A DNA stretch of 64,000 nucleotides. Source: CAUPWF01 sp964369425 (GTDB lineage Bacteria; Bacillota; Clostridia; Lachnospirales; Lachnospiraceae). Where the stretch lies: the NCBI GenBank assembly GCA_964369425.1, contig CAYJGW010000001.1, positions 1 to 64,000 on the forward strand, written 5' to 3'. The notes beneath the pieces were generated by a model, which saw nothing but the letters and a program-made list of their open reading frames with translations, made no database searches and was not told the origin of the DNA. Made by a program: the position numbers and the translations under genes. The number at the start of each line of letters is the position of its first letter. The first letter of the stretch is position 1. Positions 7,553 through 16,087 of this stretch are shown piece after piece.

Positions 7553-10216
7553 TTATTCAACTTGTCGTAACCGCTCTACAATCGATTGCTTATGAAATCC
7601 TTTGTAAATTGCAAGGGGAGTAATAATTCCAATTATGCTTAAGATGATTGCAACGATTATTAATGGCAGATAGGTAGGATTATCGTTATAAAACCAGAAT
7701 CCACTCTCCATTACTTGTGAAAACATTGGTAAGGTAAATAGGCCTAATATGGCAACTACAATTGTAGCTATTCCAATGTATAACAACCCTTCAAATACTA
7801 ACATAGACTTTAATTGCCTACCTGTCATTCCCATACTTTGTAGCATTGCAAATTCTCGCCTTCTCATATGGATGGAAGTTAGGATTACATTGAAAAAGTT
7901 CAAAATCCCGATAAAACCTACAATGAAGCTCAAAAAAGTACCAACAATTAGGAACATATTACGAAAACTCTCAAATTCTTCGGTAATAGTAGATCGACTT
8001 TCAAAGTCACTGTCACTAAAGGGTGTATCAGTTAATGTTGTGAGTAAATCGTTGGTTTCTTCAAACTTTGAGTTTTCTACATTGAAGGTATAGTAAAGGG
8101 CGAAATTGTTGCCAGTGTCCTCGAGATATCGATCGCTTGGCAAAAGGAATTTATCAACACCAAAACTGCGATTAGTAAGAGGAGTTGGTAGTGTGACAAG
8201 AGCAGCTACTTCATAATTGATTGTAATTTCGTCAATAATTACTTCTGCTACCTCAGCTGTAGTTGTTTCTAATTCTTCATAAGTGGTATATTCTTCATTC
8301 GTTTCGAGATTAACATACTTTGCATCTCGAACATGTCGCAGTGTTATAATATCTCCAATTTCTGGTGTGTTTTCATTTTTTTGAGGAATATCATAGTCAT
8401 TGGTATGAACTACTGCAGCGATATAATTACCATCAGTTTCCTCTAATTTTCCTAAGTCGCCCTCTAGAGTAGTTGCATTATCTAAGACAATATCATCCAC
8501 CCCAAAAAGATCAATGTGGTATAAATAGAGACCATCCTCTGTTTTTTGATAGTTTTCTAAACTTTGGGTAAAGTCATCGCTTGATGGGGAAGAAAACTGA
8601 TTCCAATGATGGAATAGATAATCTTCATCTACATAAATATTGCTATAAGTTTTCATACTAGTCTCATTTAGATAAGTTACTCCACTATCCGTAGAATCTA
8701 TAGATTCTAAAGTGTTCAATAAATCCACATCAACATAGGTGGTCAGATTGCTAAGTGGAGTATAGTTAAAATAATTCGTATTCGATACCAAGAAATCAGT
8801 AGCTGAAAATTTTTTTAGATAAAGATTCATATCAAATCCATTGGTAAATTGTAGTGTCATCTGCAGAATCAGTGTAGCAAGTGTAAGGGACAATACTACT
8901 AAAATAGCCTTTCCGCGGAATCGTTTCATATTAGCGAGTGCCATGCGAAGTGGAGTGATTCGCTTTGTCTTATGATGGCTTGTCTTTGACTTGGAAGTAG
9001 CATCTGTAAATCGAATTGCTTCGATAGGAGAAACCCTACTTGCAATTTTCGCAGGTATACTGCATGAAATCATGAGCGTAATCAAAGAGAATAGCCCACC
9101 ACCTAAGAAAATATAAGGGTTAATGGTATATGCAATGGTTGTTACAGCAAAGTTTGATACCGTAATAGGAGCAAGTACGCATCCTAATAGATATCCAAGT
9201 AAAAGGCCAAGAGGAATTCCAATCAATGCAAGTTGATAAGCCTGACGATATACCAACTGACGAAGTTGTTTCGTGGTGGTACCGATTGTTTTCAACAAAC
9301 CATAAAAACGAATATCAGTTGTGACAGAGATACGAAATACATTATAAATAATTAGATAACCGGTAAAAGCGAAAATAAAAAATAATACAACACCGAAAAG
9401 TATGGTGAGAGGGTCAGAAACACTACTGAACTGACTCGATATATACCCCCAATTAACACCATAGTCTTTAAAGTTTGAACCAGATGAATCAGTAGTTTGA
9501 AATCCATTGTCTGTCAGTATGGTGACGATATCATCTTCAATACTGGAACTTCTAGTGAGAAAAAGCTCCATGTTGATTTGCCCATAGGTTTCAGAGGAAC
9601 TAGCGTGAGACGCAACAACCTCATCTGCATAAGTGCGAGGAATAAAGACAAATGAAGTACCAATTACTTCGTCTGTATCAAAGTACCCACTTAAAATAAA
9701 TGTTTCTTCAATGATAGTGTTACCATATTGAAAGGTTAGTGGCACTTCTATGCCAATCTCAGAATCAATACCTAGTGATTCTAATACTTTTGTGCTACAT
9801 GCCATTTCTAAAGTACCTTCGGCAGGAAGTTGACCTTCTATAAAATCCACATAACTATGCCTAGCATATACTTCATCGATGTACTTAATCTCTGTTGGTT
9901 TTTTAGAAAAAACATCACCTGTTAAAGAACCGATAAATTGAGTAGTACCGTATTCTTCAATTAAGGGATGTGATTTAAGATCCTCTATCTCTTCATAAGT
10001 TACATTTTTAATAGAACCATGAGAATTGCCCCCTACTTGACGGAAATTAGATTCTTGATAAGACTCTACAAAAATGGAAATTAGGGTAAAGGCAGAGGTA
10101 AATAGCATACAGGTGAGTGCAATTGCAATAATAGCAATGATATTTCTAGTTCGATTAGCACGAAAAGATTTTGTACCAATATTACGGATACATTTTTTAT
10201 TATTTACTTTATACAT
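7553..10216 (-). CDS. ABC transporter permease, FtsX/MacB type
   Basis: An 887-residue membrane protein. A first transmembrane helix lies at about residues 25-50, then a large extracellular domain, a three-helix FtsX block near 270-410, a further transmembrane helix near 435, a second extracellular domain, and a final three-helix FtsX block near 765-870. This duplicated FtsX layout is typical of clostridial exporters for antimicrobial peptides or lipoprotein-like substrates, often partnered with a two-component system. Start: the ATG at 10216 has AGGTGAG at the right distance and overlaps the ATPase stop; a GTG three codons upstream is the alternative. The substrate cannot be told from the sequence. 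Confidence 0.88.
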   Translation of the reverse strand: MYKVNNKKCIRNIGTKSFRANRTRNIIAIIAIALTCMLFTSAFTLISIFVESYQESNFRQVGGNSHGSIKNVTYEEIEDLKSHPLIEEYGTTQFIGSLTGDVFSKKPTEIKYIDEVYARHSYVDFIEGQLPAEGTLEMACSTKVLESLGIDSEIGIEVPLTFQYGNTIIEETFILSGYFDTDEVIGTSFVFIPRTYADEVVASHASSSETYGQINMELFLTRSSSIEDDIVTILTDNGFQTTDSSGSNFKDYGVNWGYISSQFSSVSDPLTILFGVVLFFIFAFTGYLIIYNVFRISVTTDIRFYGLLKTIGTTTKQLRQLVYRQAYQLALIGIPLGLLLGYLLGCVLAPITVSNFAVTTIAYTINPYIFLGGGLFSLITLMISCSIPAKIASRVSPIEAIRFTDATSKSKTSHHKTKRITPLRMALANMKRFRGKAILVVLSLTLATLILQMTLQFTNGFDMNLYLKKFSATDFLVSNTNYFNYTPLSNLTTYVDVDLLNTLESIDSTDSGVTYLNETSMKTYSNIYVDEDYLFHHWNQFSSPSSDDFTQSLENYQKTEDGLYLYHIDLFGVDDIVLDNATTLEGDLGKLEETDGNYIAAVVHTNDYDIPQKNENTPEIGDIITLRHVRDAKYVNLETNEEYTTYEELETTTAEVAEVIIDEITINYEVAALVTLPTPLTNRSFGVDKFLLPSDRYLEDTGNNFALYYTFNVENSKFEETNDLLTTLTDTPFSDSDFESRSTITEEFESFRNMFLIVGTFLSFIVGFIGILNFFNVILTSIHMRRREFAMLQSMGMTGRQLKSMLVFEGLLYIGIATIVVAILGLFTLPMFSQVMESGFWFYNDNPTYLPLIIVAIILSIIGIITPLAIYKGFHKQSIVERLRQVE

Positions 10217-10886
10217 AATGCTCACCTACAATCTGTCCGTCTTCAATTCGAATGACGCGGTCTGCTAGTTGAGCAGCCTCTTCGTTGTGTGTAATCATAA
10301 CAATGGTTTGACCAAATTTTTCGCAAGTGACCTTTAAAAGAGAGAGTACATCTTGACTGGTTTTACTATCTAGGTTTCCAGTTGGCTCATCGGCTAAGAT
10401 TATGGCAGGTTTTGAGGCCAAAGCTCTTGCAATTGCAACTCTTTGCTGCTGTCCACCAGATAAATTATTAGGGAGATTATTCAATTTGTTTTCCAGACCA
10501 AGTGTCTGGATCACTGTATCTACGTAGGAAGTATCTACCTTATTTCCATCTAGTTGAATTGGCAGAACAATATTTTCGTATACATTTAATACAGGTACTA
10601 GGTTGTAGCTTTGAAATACAAAGCCAATTTTTCGTCTGCGAAAGATGGTAAGTTCTTCATCCTTTAAAGAAAAAATTTTCTTTCCATCTACCATCACACT
10701 GCCATCAGTTGGCCTGTCTAATCCTCCAAGCATATGAAGTAGGGTGGATTTCCCACTACCAGATGTTCCTATGATAGATACAAATTCTCCATGTTCAACA
10801 GTGAAATTGACACCATCTAGCGCACGAACCTCATTTTCCCCGCTTCCATATATCTTCTTTAAGTTTTTTGTTTCTAAAATGTTCAC
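10209..10886 (-). CDS. ABC transporter ATP-binding protein (MacB/LolD type)
   Basis: A 225-residue ATPase with Walker A GTSGSGKST, Q-loop (FVFQSYNLVP), signature LSGGQQQRVAIARAL, Walker B (IILADEPTGNLD) and the H-loop histidine. It powers the FtsX-type permease encoded immediately downstream, with an 8-base overlap. The start is a GTG at 10886 preceded by GGAGGG at 8 bases; the frame is open to an ATG at 10931, which has no ribosome site and overlaps the probable -10 box. A promoter with direct repeats precedes it, so the pair can be transcribed separately from the kinase. Confidence 0.93.
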   Translation of the reverse strand: MNILETKNLKKIYGSGENEVRALDGVNFTVEHGEFVSIIGTSGSGKSTLLHMLGGLDRPTDGSVMVDGKKIFSLKDEELTIFRRRKIGFVFQSYNLVPVLNVYENIVLPIQLDGNKVDTSYVDTVIQTLGLENKLNNLPNNLSGGQQQRVAIARALASKPAIILADEPTGNLDSKTSQDVLSLLKVTCEKFGQTIVMITHNEEAAQLADRVIRIEDGQIVGEHYV

Positions 10887-10933
10887 AATGAAACCCTCCT
10901 TTAGTTTTGAATCCGTTACTGTTGTTATCATTG

Positions 10934-10967
10934 AGTATAAAACATAAAACTTTCCAGAATCTTTCCA
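10934..10967 (-). promoter_or_regulatory. ABC exporter promoter with direct repeats
   Basis: On the minus strand a TATACT -10 box (10934-10939) is preceded by two TGGAAAG copies (10961-10967 and 10950-10956), 11 bp apart. No good -35 hexamer is present. Tandem repeats spaced one helical turn and replacing the -35 are what OmpR-family activators bind, so the response regulator encoded at 14264-14929 is the obvious candidate. Confidence 0.45.
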
Positions 10968-11001
10968 AAAAAAATAAATTCTTACAATTTTGACAGAATG
11001 G

Positions 11002-11811
11002 TTATTCCGTAGGTAAAAAAACAGAAAAGGTAGATCCTTTTCCTACAGAAGAATTTACTTTGATGTAGCCACCTTGAGCGGTGATAATCTCCCGAGCTAG
11101 GTAAAGTCCGATACCAACGCCGTCTAGATGAACTTGACTATCGCCTCTGTAAAAGCGTGTGAAAATCTTTGGGAGTATTTCTTCGGGCATACCAATTCCA
11201 TTATCTACAATTTCTATTTTGCAGAACATGTGGTAGGCGGTTACATTTATATGAACTTCATTTGCACCATATTTAAAGGCGTTATCGATAATGTTTTCTA
11301 GTGCTTCTGATGTCCATTTTAAATCAAAACAAGCAGAAACAGAAGGCATATCCTTTACTATAATCTTGGGAAATATACCTTGCATGCTATTAAATAATAG
11401 CATTATTTTTTGAAGAGTGGGAATTGGGGCAATTAGCCCATTTTCTAAACGAGAGGTTTTTACCAAAGAGGAAATTAAAAAATTCAACTTTTCTGTCTGA
11501 GCAGTGAGAAGAGTGGCGTATTTTATTCGATCTTCCTCATTTGAACATTCTGCTATTAGTTCTGAATACAACATAATATTGGAAAGAGGTGTTTTGGTCT
11601 GATGGGAAATATCAGAAATCAATTGATCAATTCTCTCTTTTTGAACTTTTAAATCTTCTTTATGAGTGCGAGTGGTCATTAAATACGTTTGTAACTTACT
11701 CTCTAAGGAAGAAACTTTTGATTCATCAAAGGTGAGATCTAGTGGTTCACCATTGATTGCACTATCTAGAATAGCATGCATACGGTCTAAGGTTTTGTTA
11801 ATAGAAAACAT
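11002..11811 (-). CDS. Soluble sensor histidine kinase
   Basis: A 269-residue kinase lacking any transmembrane segment. It has a short N-terminal helical linker, an H-box with His70 in SDISHQTKTP, then N-box (ENIIDNAFKYG), G1 (VDNGIGMPEE) and G2 (GVGIGLYLAREI). GGAGG sits 8 bases before the ATG, so the lack of a sensor/membrane part is real and not a wrong start. Signals must come from another protein, plausibly the ABC permease downstream, as in Bce-like systems. Its likely partner regulator lies 2.4 kb upstream on the same strand, separated by four plus-strand genes. Confidence 0.88.
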   Translation of the reverse strand: MFSINKTLDRMHAILDSAINGEPLDLTFDESKVSSLESKLQTYLMTTRTHKEDLKVQKERIDQLISDISHQTKTPLSNIMLYSELIAECSNEEDRIKYATLLTAQTEKLNFLISSLVKTSRLENGLIAPIPTLQKIMLLFNSMQGIFPKIIVKDMPSVSACFDLKWTSEALENIIDNAFKYGANEVHINVTAYHMFCKIEIVDNGIGMPEEILPKIFTRFYRGDSQVHLDGVGIGLYLAREIITAQGGYIKVNSSVGKGSTFSVFLPTE

Positions 11812-11916
11812 GAAATTAGTCCTCCTATGATGTCGATTTATAGATAGAAATGTATAAAAAATAATGATACAATTATAACATCAAAAAAATAAAGGTACAA
11901 TAGGAGGCGACAAGAA

Positions 11917-12300
11917 ATGAGAATAGAACATATCGCACTTTATGTTAAAGATTTAGAGGGAACAAAGAATTATTACGAGAAATATTTTGGGGCTAAAAGT
12001 AATCAGATGTACCATAACAAGAATACCGGATTTCGGTCATATTTCTTATCATTTGAAACAGGAGCTAGACTAGAATTGATGAATCTAGCAGAGTTAGAGA
12101 AAAAAAGCGAGAATAACAAGAGAACAGGATTTATTCACTTAGCTTTTGCGGTGGGAAGTGAAGAAAAGGTAAAGGAACTTACAGAACAAATTCAAAATGA
12201 TGGATTCGAAGTAACAAGTGGACCAAGGATAACAGGGGATGGGTATTATGAGAGTTGTGTGGTAGATCCAGAAGGAAACTTGGTAGAGATTACGGTGTAA
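11917..12300 (+). CDS. VOC-family (glyoxalase/bleomycin resistance-like) protein
   Basis: A 127-residue vicinal-oxygen-chelate protein with two beta-alpha-beta-beta-beta modules. Likely metal ligands are His5, the Glu in RLELMN, the His in FIHLAF and the Glu in NLVEITV, as in glyoxalase I. An enzyme or binding function towards a small molecule is likely, but the substrate is unknown. GGAGG lies 9 bases before the ATG. It is divergent from the kinase gene and lies upstream of the sigma operon, apparently transcribed on its own. Confidence 0.85.
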   Translation: MRIEHIALYVKDLEGTKNYYEKYFGAKSNQMYHNKNTGFRSYFLSFETGARLELMNLAELEKKSENNKRTGFIHLAFAVGSEEKVKELTEQIQNDGFEVTSGPRITGDGYYESCVVDPEGNLVEITV

Positions 12301-12410
12301 AAAGTTATGGAAAAATAATGGATTTGAGTAACTAACAATGAAACGAATAGAATATAGCTTGTCTAGGCGAAATGAATGATTTATAATAAAATAAAAAATT
12401 TAGAAAAATT

Positions 12411-12437
12411 TGAAAGGATTTCTTCCTACCAGTCGTA
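12411..12437 (+). promoter_or_regulatory. Candidate ECF-sigma promoter
   Basis: TGAAAG (12411-12416), a 17-base spacer, then CGTA (12434-12437). This matches the general shape of ECF promoters (a GAAA/AAC-type -35 and a CGT-type -10). It precedes the operon that itself encodes an ECF sigma factor, so autoregulation is likely. A small AAGGC/GCCTT hairpin follows at about 12449-12462. Inference only. Confidence 0.4.
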
Positions 12438-12496
12438 TTATAAGTGAAAAGGCAAAAGCCTTAACAAAATAACATGTATATTAGGAGGAATTTGAG

Positions 12497-12856
12497 ATGA
12501 GAAAAATCGTAGCAACAGCAGTAACTTTAGGAGTAATTTTAACAGTAGGATCCACTTCGGTATTTGCGGCAGGTAGAGGCCAAGGGCAGGGACAAGGGAA
12601 GAATTATGTTGATGCTGATAGTAATGGTGTGTGTGACACATTTGTAGATGCAGACGGAAATGGAATCAATGATAGTGCAGGCACTGTACTAGGTGGAAAT
12701 TATGTAGATGCTGATGGAGATGGGGTTTGTGATCTTACAGGTACTGTACTAGGTGGAAATTATGTGGATAATGACGGAGATGGTGTTAATGACAACGCGG
12801 GCACAGGCACAGGCACAGGTCGGGGTGCTGGTCAAGGAAGAGGACGCAATAGATAA
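12497..12856 (+). CDS. Secreted protein with four EF-hand-like Asp repeats
   Basis: A 119-residue exported protein with a signal peptide (about residues 1-24, cleavage near VFA-AG), a Gly/Gln-rich linker, then four DxDxxGxxD loops at residues 37-47, 49-59, 69-79 and 89-99 (for example YVDADGDGVCD). The last three are linked by repeated GTVLGGN spacers. The tail is Gly/Arg-rich. These loops resemble the calcium-binding half of dockerin or thrombospondin type 3 repeats; two contain a cysteine. GGAGG precedes the ATG. It is the first gene of the ECF sigma operon and so probably part of its regulon or signal. Function unknown. Confidence 0.75.
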   Translation: MRKIVATAVTLGVILTVGSTSVFAAGRGQGQGQGKNYVDADSNGVCDTFVDADGNGINDSAGTVLGGNYVDADGDGVCDLTGTVLGGNYVDNDGDGVNDNAGTGTGTGRGAGQGRGRNR

Positions 12857-12860
12857 TAGG

Positions 12861-12903
12861 GTTACATTTCACAGATACGCTACGCTTCTCTGTGAAATGT
12901 AAC
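12861..12903 (+). repeat. 15-bp perfect hairpin inside the sigma operon
   Basis: GTTACATTTCACAGA (12861-12875) pairs perfectly with TCTGTGAAATGTAAC (12889-12903) around a 13-base loop. No T-run follows, so it is more likely a partial terminator or an mRNA-stabilising hairpin that lets the secreted protein be made in excess over the sigma factor. Confidence 0.65.
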
Positions 12904-12930
12904 ATAATAGGTACTTTAAAGGAGTGCACG

Positions 12931-13416
12931 ATGAAAAGTGAGCAAGAATTACAACTAGCTATAGAAGTCTATGCAGATACAGTGAAACGTATCTGCATAG
13001 TTTATCTCAAGAATCAAAGTGATACAGAGGATGTATTCCAAAATGTATTTTTAAAATACTATAAAAGTACGATTCATTTTGAAGGTGAGGAACACTTGAA
13101 ATCTTGGATTATTCGAATAACAATTAATGAATGTAAAGATTTTCTCAAAAGCTTTTTTAGAAAAAATATGCTCTCTTTTGATGAAATTCCAGAAATCAGG
13201 ACAGAGGCGAAGTTTGATGAAAATGCTGATGTGAGAGAAGCTGTATTAAAGTTACCTGAAAAATACAAAATAGCAATTTACTTACATTATTTTGAAGGGT
13301 ATTCTGCAGTTGAAATAGCGAAGATACTTAAGAAGAATATTAATACAGTGTATACATCCTTAGCAAGAGGACGAGAACAACTCAAAAATATTTTAGGAGG
13401 TCGTGAGTATGAATAA
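12931..13416 (+). CDS. ECF RNA polymerase sigma factor
   Basis: A 161-residue extracytoplasmic-function sigma factor. Region 2 covers about residues 10-75 (DTEDVFQNVFLKYY, then SWIIRITINECKDFL). Region 4 covers about 100-155 (LHYFEGYSAVEIAKILKKNI and the following recognition helix). AAAGGAG lies 7 bases before the ATG at 12931; the frame is open 13 codons further into the hairpin, but without a ribosome site. It overlaps the anti-sigma gene by 8 bases, which couples their translation and is the usual sigma/anti-sigma arrangement. Confidence 0.92.
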   Translation: MKSEQELQLAIEVYADTVKRICIVYLKNQSDTEDVFQNVFLKYYKSTIHFEGEEHLKSWIIRITINECKDFLKSFFRKNMLSFDEIPEIRTEAKFDENADVREAVLKLPEKYKIAIYLHYFEGYSAVEIAKILKKNINTVYTSLARGREQLKNILGGREYE

Positions 13417-14254
13417 AAAAATCAAAGATGCATTTTCAGATATCCATGCTGACGAGCATCTAAAAAATAAGACATTCCATAACATAGTTAATCAAAGAAA
13501 GAGAATTCCTATCTACTATAAAATAATCCCTGTAATGGCAGGATTTGCACTATTTATATTAGGAAACATATACTTCACACCAGTATCATATATCAGTATT
13601 GATATTAATCCCTCTATTGAGCTAGAAGTGAATACTTTTGATAGAGTTATTACAGCATCTGCAAGTAATGAAGATGGAGAAAGTGTTTTAGAGTCGCTAG
13701 AGCTAGAAAACAAAAACTATGTAGAAGTATTAGATGAATTGCATGCAGCAGATAGTTTTGCAGATTATGGAGAAAGTTATACAGAAATTACGGTAGTTTC
13801 AGATAGTGAAAAGTCAAGTACAGAATTAATCGAAAACATCAGCGATTCGACATTCATGGGGGATAATGTTACTTGCTATGCAGAAAATGAAGCATTACGA
13901 AATGAAGCCTCAGAATATGATGTTTCGTTTGGTAAATATCGAGCATATCTAGAACTTCAAGAAGTGAATCCATCTATTGCTATTGAAGAGATAGAGGCAT
14001 TGCCAATGCGAGATATTCGTGAAATGATTGAGAATGATGGTGAACTAGTAGAAGAATCTACTGAACAAGGTAACCAAAATGGAGAAGGAAATGGTGGGGC
14101 TGGAGCACAAGATGGAAGTGGAAATGGAGCACAGGATGGTAACGGAACACAAAATGGAAACGGAGTGCAAGACGGAAGTGGTTCTAGTGGAAATGCAGGA
14201 CAAAATGGGTCTGGAAGCGGAAATCAGCAGGGGATTGGACAGGGGAAGAAATAG
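13409..14254 (+). CDS. Membrane anti-sigma factor, RsgI-like
   Basis: A 281-residue protein with a cytoplasmic N-terminus (about 1-38) expected to hold the sigma factor, one membrane helix at about 39-57, then an extracellular domain opening with YISIDINPSIELEVN, the signature of the RsgI middle domain. The Asn67-Pro68 bond falls at the site where RsgI proteins are thought to self-cleave. The last 60 residues are Gly/Asn/Gln repeats (AQDGNG-like), possibly a wall-spanning or polymer-sensing tail. Start: TAGGAGG 8 bases before the ATG. RsgI proteins usually partner SigI, so pairing with a conventional ECF sigma is notable. Confidence 0.8.
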   Translation: MNKKIKDAFSDIHADEHLKNKTFHNIVNQRKRIPIYYKIIPVMAGFALFILGNIYFTPVSYISIDINPSIELEVNTFDRVITASASNEDGESVLESLELENKNYVEVLDELHAADSFADYGESYTEITVVSDSEKSSTELIENISDSTFMGDNVTCYAENEALRNEASEYDVSFGKYRAYLELQEVNPSIAIEEIEALPMRDIREMIENDGELVEESTEQGNQNGEGNGGAGAQDGSGNGAQDGNGTQNGNGVQDGSGSSGNAGQNGSGSGNQQGIGQGKK

Positions 14255-14273
14255 GTTATTTAATTAAATAACC
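14254..14273. terminator. Shared palindrome at a convergent gene junction
   Basis: A perfect 20-base palindrome (GGTTATTTAA and its complement) that includes the last base of the anti-sigma stop and the stop codon of the response-regulator gene. As RNA it can fold from either strand, although the AT-rich loop is tight. It is likely a weak bidirectional terminator. Confidence 0.4.
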
Positions 14274-14929
14274 CAACTATATCCAATTCCATAAATTGTT
14301 TTGATACAATCTTTATTTTCTAACTTGTTTCTCAATCTTGTTATCGAAACAGAGAGTGCATTTTCATCCACATACTCTAAGCCATCTGTCCAGATGCGAT
14401 CGATTAAAGTAGCTCGAGTGAGTGTATTCCCACGATTATCAATTAGAAGTTTTAGTAATTTTTGCTCGGTTTTTGAGAGTTCAATTTGTTTGTTCTTCAC
14501 TTGATACACCATATTTTCAAAATTAAACTTGAAATAATCCTGTATGTAAATAGATCTATGAGTAAGACTCCTCAATTGAGTATTGACTCTTGCTCGAAGG
14601 ACAGCTAGACTGAAGGGTTTTGTGATATAGTCGTCTGCGCCGCTTTCTAATCCGATCACAATGTCGCTTTCCATATCATTTGCAGTTAAAAGAATGATTT
14701 TAACTGTATCTAATAATGCTGAAGATTTGATTTCACGCAAAAAATCCAAACCATTTCCATCTGGTAGGTTAATATCCAAAATAATTAATTGAACAGTATC
14801 TTGTAACAACACACTGCGTGCAGTGCTAATATTATATGATTTTTGTATAGTGGTTTCACTAGAAGTGAGGGAAAGCGCAATACCGTCGCATAAAGAAACA
14901 TCATCTTCTACGATTAAAATATGAGTCAT
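14264..14929 (-). CDS. OmpR-family response regulator
   Basis: A 221-residue regulator. The receiver domain has acidic pocket Glu8/Asp9/Asp10, phospho-acceptor Asp52 (LIILDINLPDGNG), the Thr in LLTAND and the Lys in DDYITKPF. A winged-helix DNA-binding domain follows (about 130-221, ending YGIGYSWVI). GGAGG precedes the ATG at 14929; a TTG four codons earlier overlaps the ribosome site and is not used. The same-strand kinase (11002-11811) and ABC exporter downstream suggest it originally headed an RR-HK-ABC operon now split by a 2.4-kb block. Confidence 0.93.
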   Translation of the reverse strand: MTHILIVEDDVSLCDGIALSLTSSETTIQKSYNISTARSVLLQDTVQLIILDINLPDGNGLDFLREIKSSALLDTVKIILLTANDMESDIVIGLESGADDYITKPFSLAVLRARVNTQLRSLTHRSIYIQDYFKFNFENMVYQVKNKQIELSKTEQKLLKLLIDNRGNTLTRATLIDRIWTDGLEYVDENALSVSITRLRNKLENKDCIKTIYGIGYSWVI

Positions 14930-15035
14930 AAGTTCCTCCAAAGTAGCATTAGTATAAAATAAAAGCTACTAGATATTGTAGCAAATAAATCAATAGAATA
15001 CAAATGTGATTTTCTCTATTTGTTATAGGAAAAGG

Positions 15036-15064
15036 TTTACCTTGATATGTTTTAATGATAGAAT
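15036..15064 (+). promoter_or_regulatory. Promoter of the LysR gene
   Basis: TTTACC (15036-15041), a 17-base spacer and TAGAAT (15059-15064), a fair sigma-A promoter about 54 bases before the GTG start. Upstream, AGTAGC and GCTACT near 14941-14971 form an inverted repeat that may belong to the response-regulator promoter on the other strand. Confidence 0.4.
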
Positions 15065-15117
15065 ATTTCTATAAGTAATTGAGAAATAGGAATGAAAAAT
15101 GGAAGGAAGATGATTCG

Positions 15118-16020
15118 GTGAATCTAAAACAGATAGAAGCTTTTGTTCACATTGCAGAGGGAAAGAGTTTTTCACGAGCAGCAAAAGAATTATATTTGAC
15201 ACAGCCTACAATCAGCGCGCATATTGCGGCGTTGGAAAAAGAATTGAATGCTAGGTTATTTATACGAACTACAAAAGAAGTGAATTTGTCGGTAGATGGA
15301 GAGAAATTATACCAACATGCTTCTCAAATGGTAGAACTACAAAAAAAGATTGAACGAGAATTTGGAAAGGTAGATATAGATAAAAAAAGTTGCATTCGGA
15401 TTGCAGCATCTAGCATTAACTCACAGTATATCATCCCTAATTTAATGATTAAGTTTTGTGAGTTATATCAAGGGGAAAAATTTGAAGTCATGGAAGTAGA
15501 TAGTTTAGAGGTAATTGATGCAATTGTAAATTGTAGCGCAGATATTGGATTTGTAGGAACAAAAATACCAAAAAAAAATTGTAAATATATACCATTTTAT
15601 AAGGATCGCTTGGTTATTATTGCACCAAATAATGAAAAGTATAGGTCCTTACAAGCAAAAGGTAAAGGTGCTGCAGAGTGGATTAAAGAGGAACAGATTC
15701 TTATGCGAGAGCAAGGGTCTGGAACAAGAGCAGAAATGGAACGACAATTAATAGAGCAAGGGATTAAAGTTGACAACTTACAGGTAGTTGCAAGCATAGA
15801 TAATTCGGAGTTAATCAAAACATCTGTTATAAAAGGAATGGGAATTTCTATGGTTTCAGATTTAGCTGTTAAAGACGAAGTGAAGTCGGGCAAGCTATTA
15901 ACTTTCAAGCTAGGAGAAGTTGAGAATGAGCGGTTTTTGTATGTGGTTTACAATAAAAACTTTCAACTTTCTCAATCAGCGAGAAGGTTTTTAGATGTCT
16001 TAAATCAATCTAACAAATAA
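15118..16020 (+). CDS. LysR-family transcriptional regulator
   Basis: A 300-residue LysR regulator. The winged HTH is at about 1-60 (QIEAFVHIAEGKSFSRAAKE, then LTQPTISAHI) and the effector-binding domain at about 88-295. It resembles the clostridial group annotated as selenium- or sulfur-metabolism-associated LysR proteins, but the ligand is not evident. The GTG at 15118 has GGAAGGAAG at the right distance; a TTG upstream (15079) is unlikely. The DUF2156 gene starts about 70 bases downstream, with no terminator between. Confidence 0.85.
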   Translation: MNLKQIEAFVHIAEGKSFSRAAKELYLTQPTISAHIAALEKELNARLFIRTTKEVNLSVDGEKLYQHASQMVELQKKIEREFGKVDIDKKSCIRIAASSINSQYIIPNLMIKFCELYQGEKFEVMEVDSLEVIDAIVNCSADIGFVGTKIPKKNCKYIPFYKDRLVIIAPNNEKYRSLQAKGKGAAEWIKEEQILMREQGSGTRAEMERQLIEQGIKVDNLQVVASIDNSELIKTSVIKGMGISMVSDLAVKDEVKSGKLLTFKLGEVENERFLYVVYNKNFQLSQSARRFLDVLNQSNK

Positions 16021-16087
16021 TAAGAAAATGTGGTATACTATTGAAAGATGAGTGTCAGACGTTAAAAGGAAAGGTAAGAGGAGCACA

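Noticed and set aside
12438..12641. Leu-rich frame on the minus strand opposite the secreted protein
   Set aside because: Antisense of Gly/Asn/Asp repeats; no start signal.
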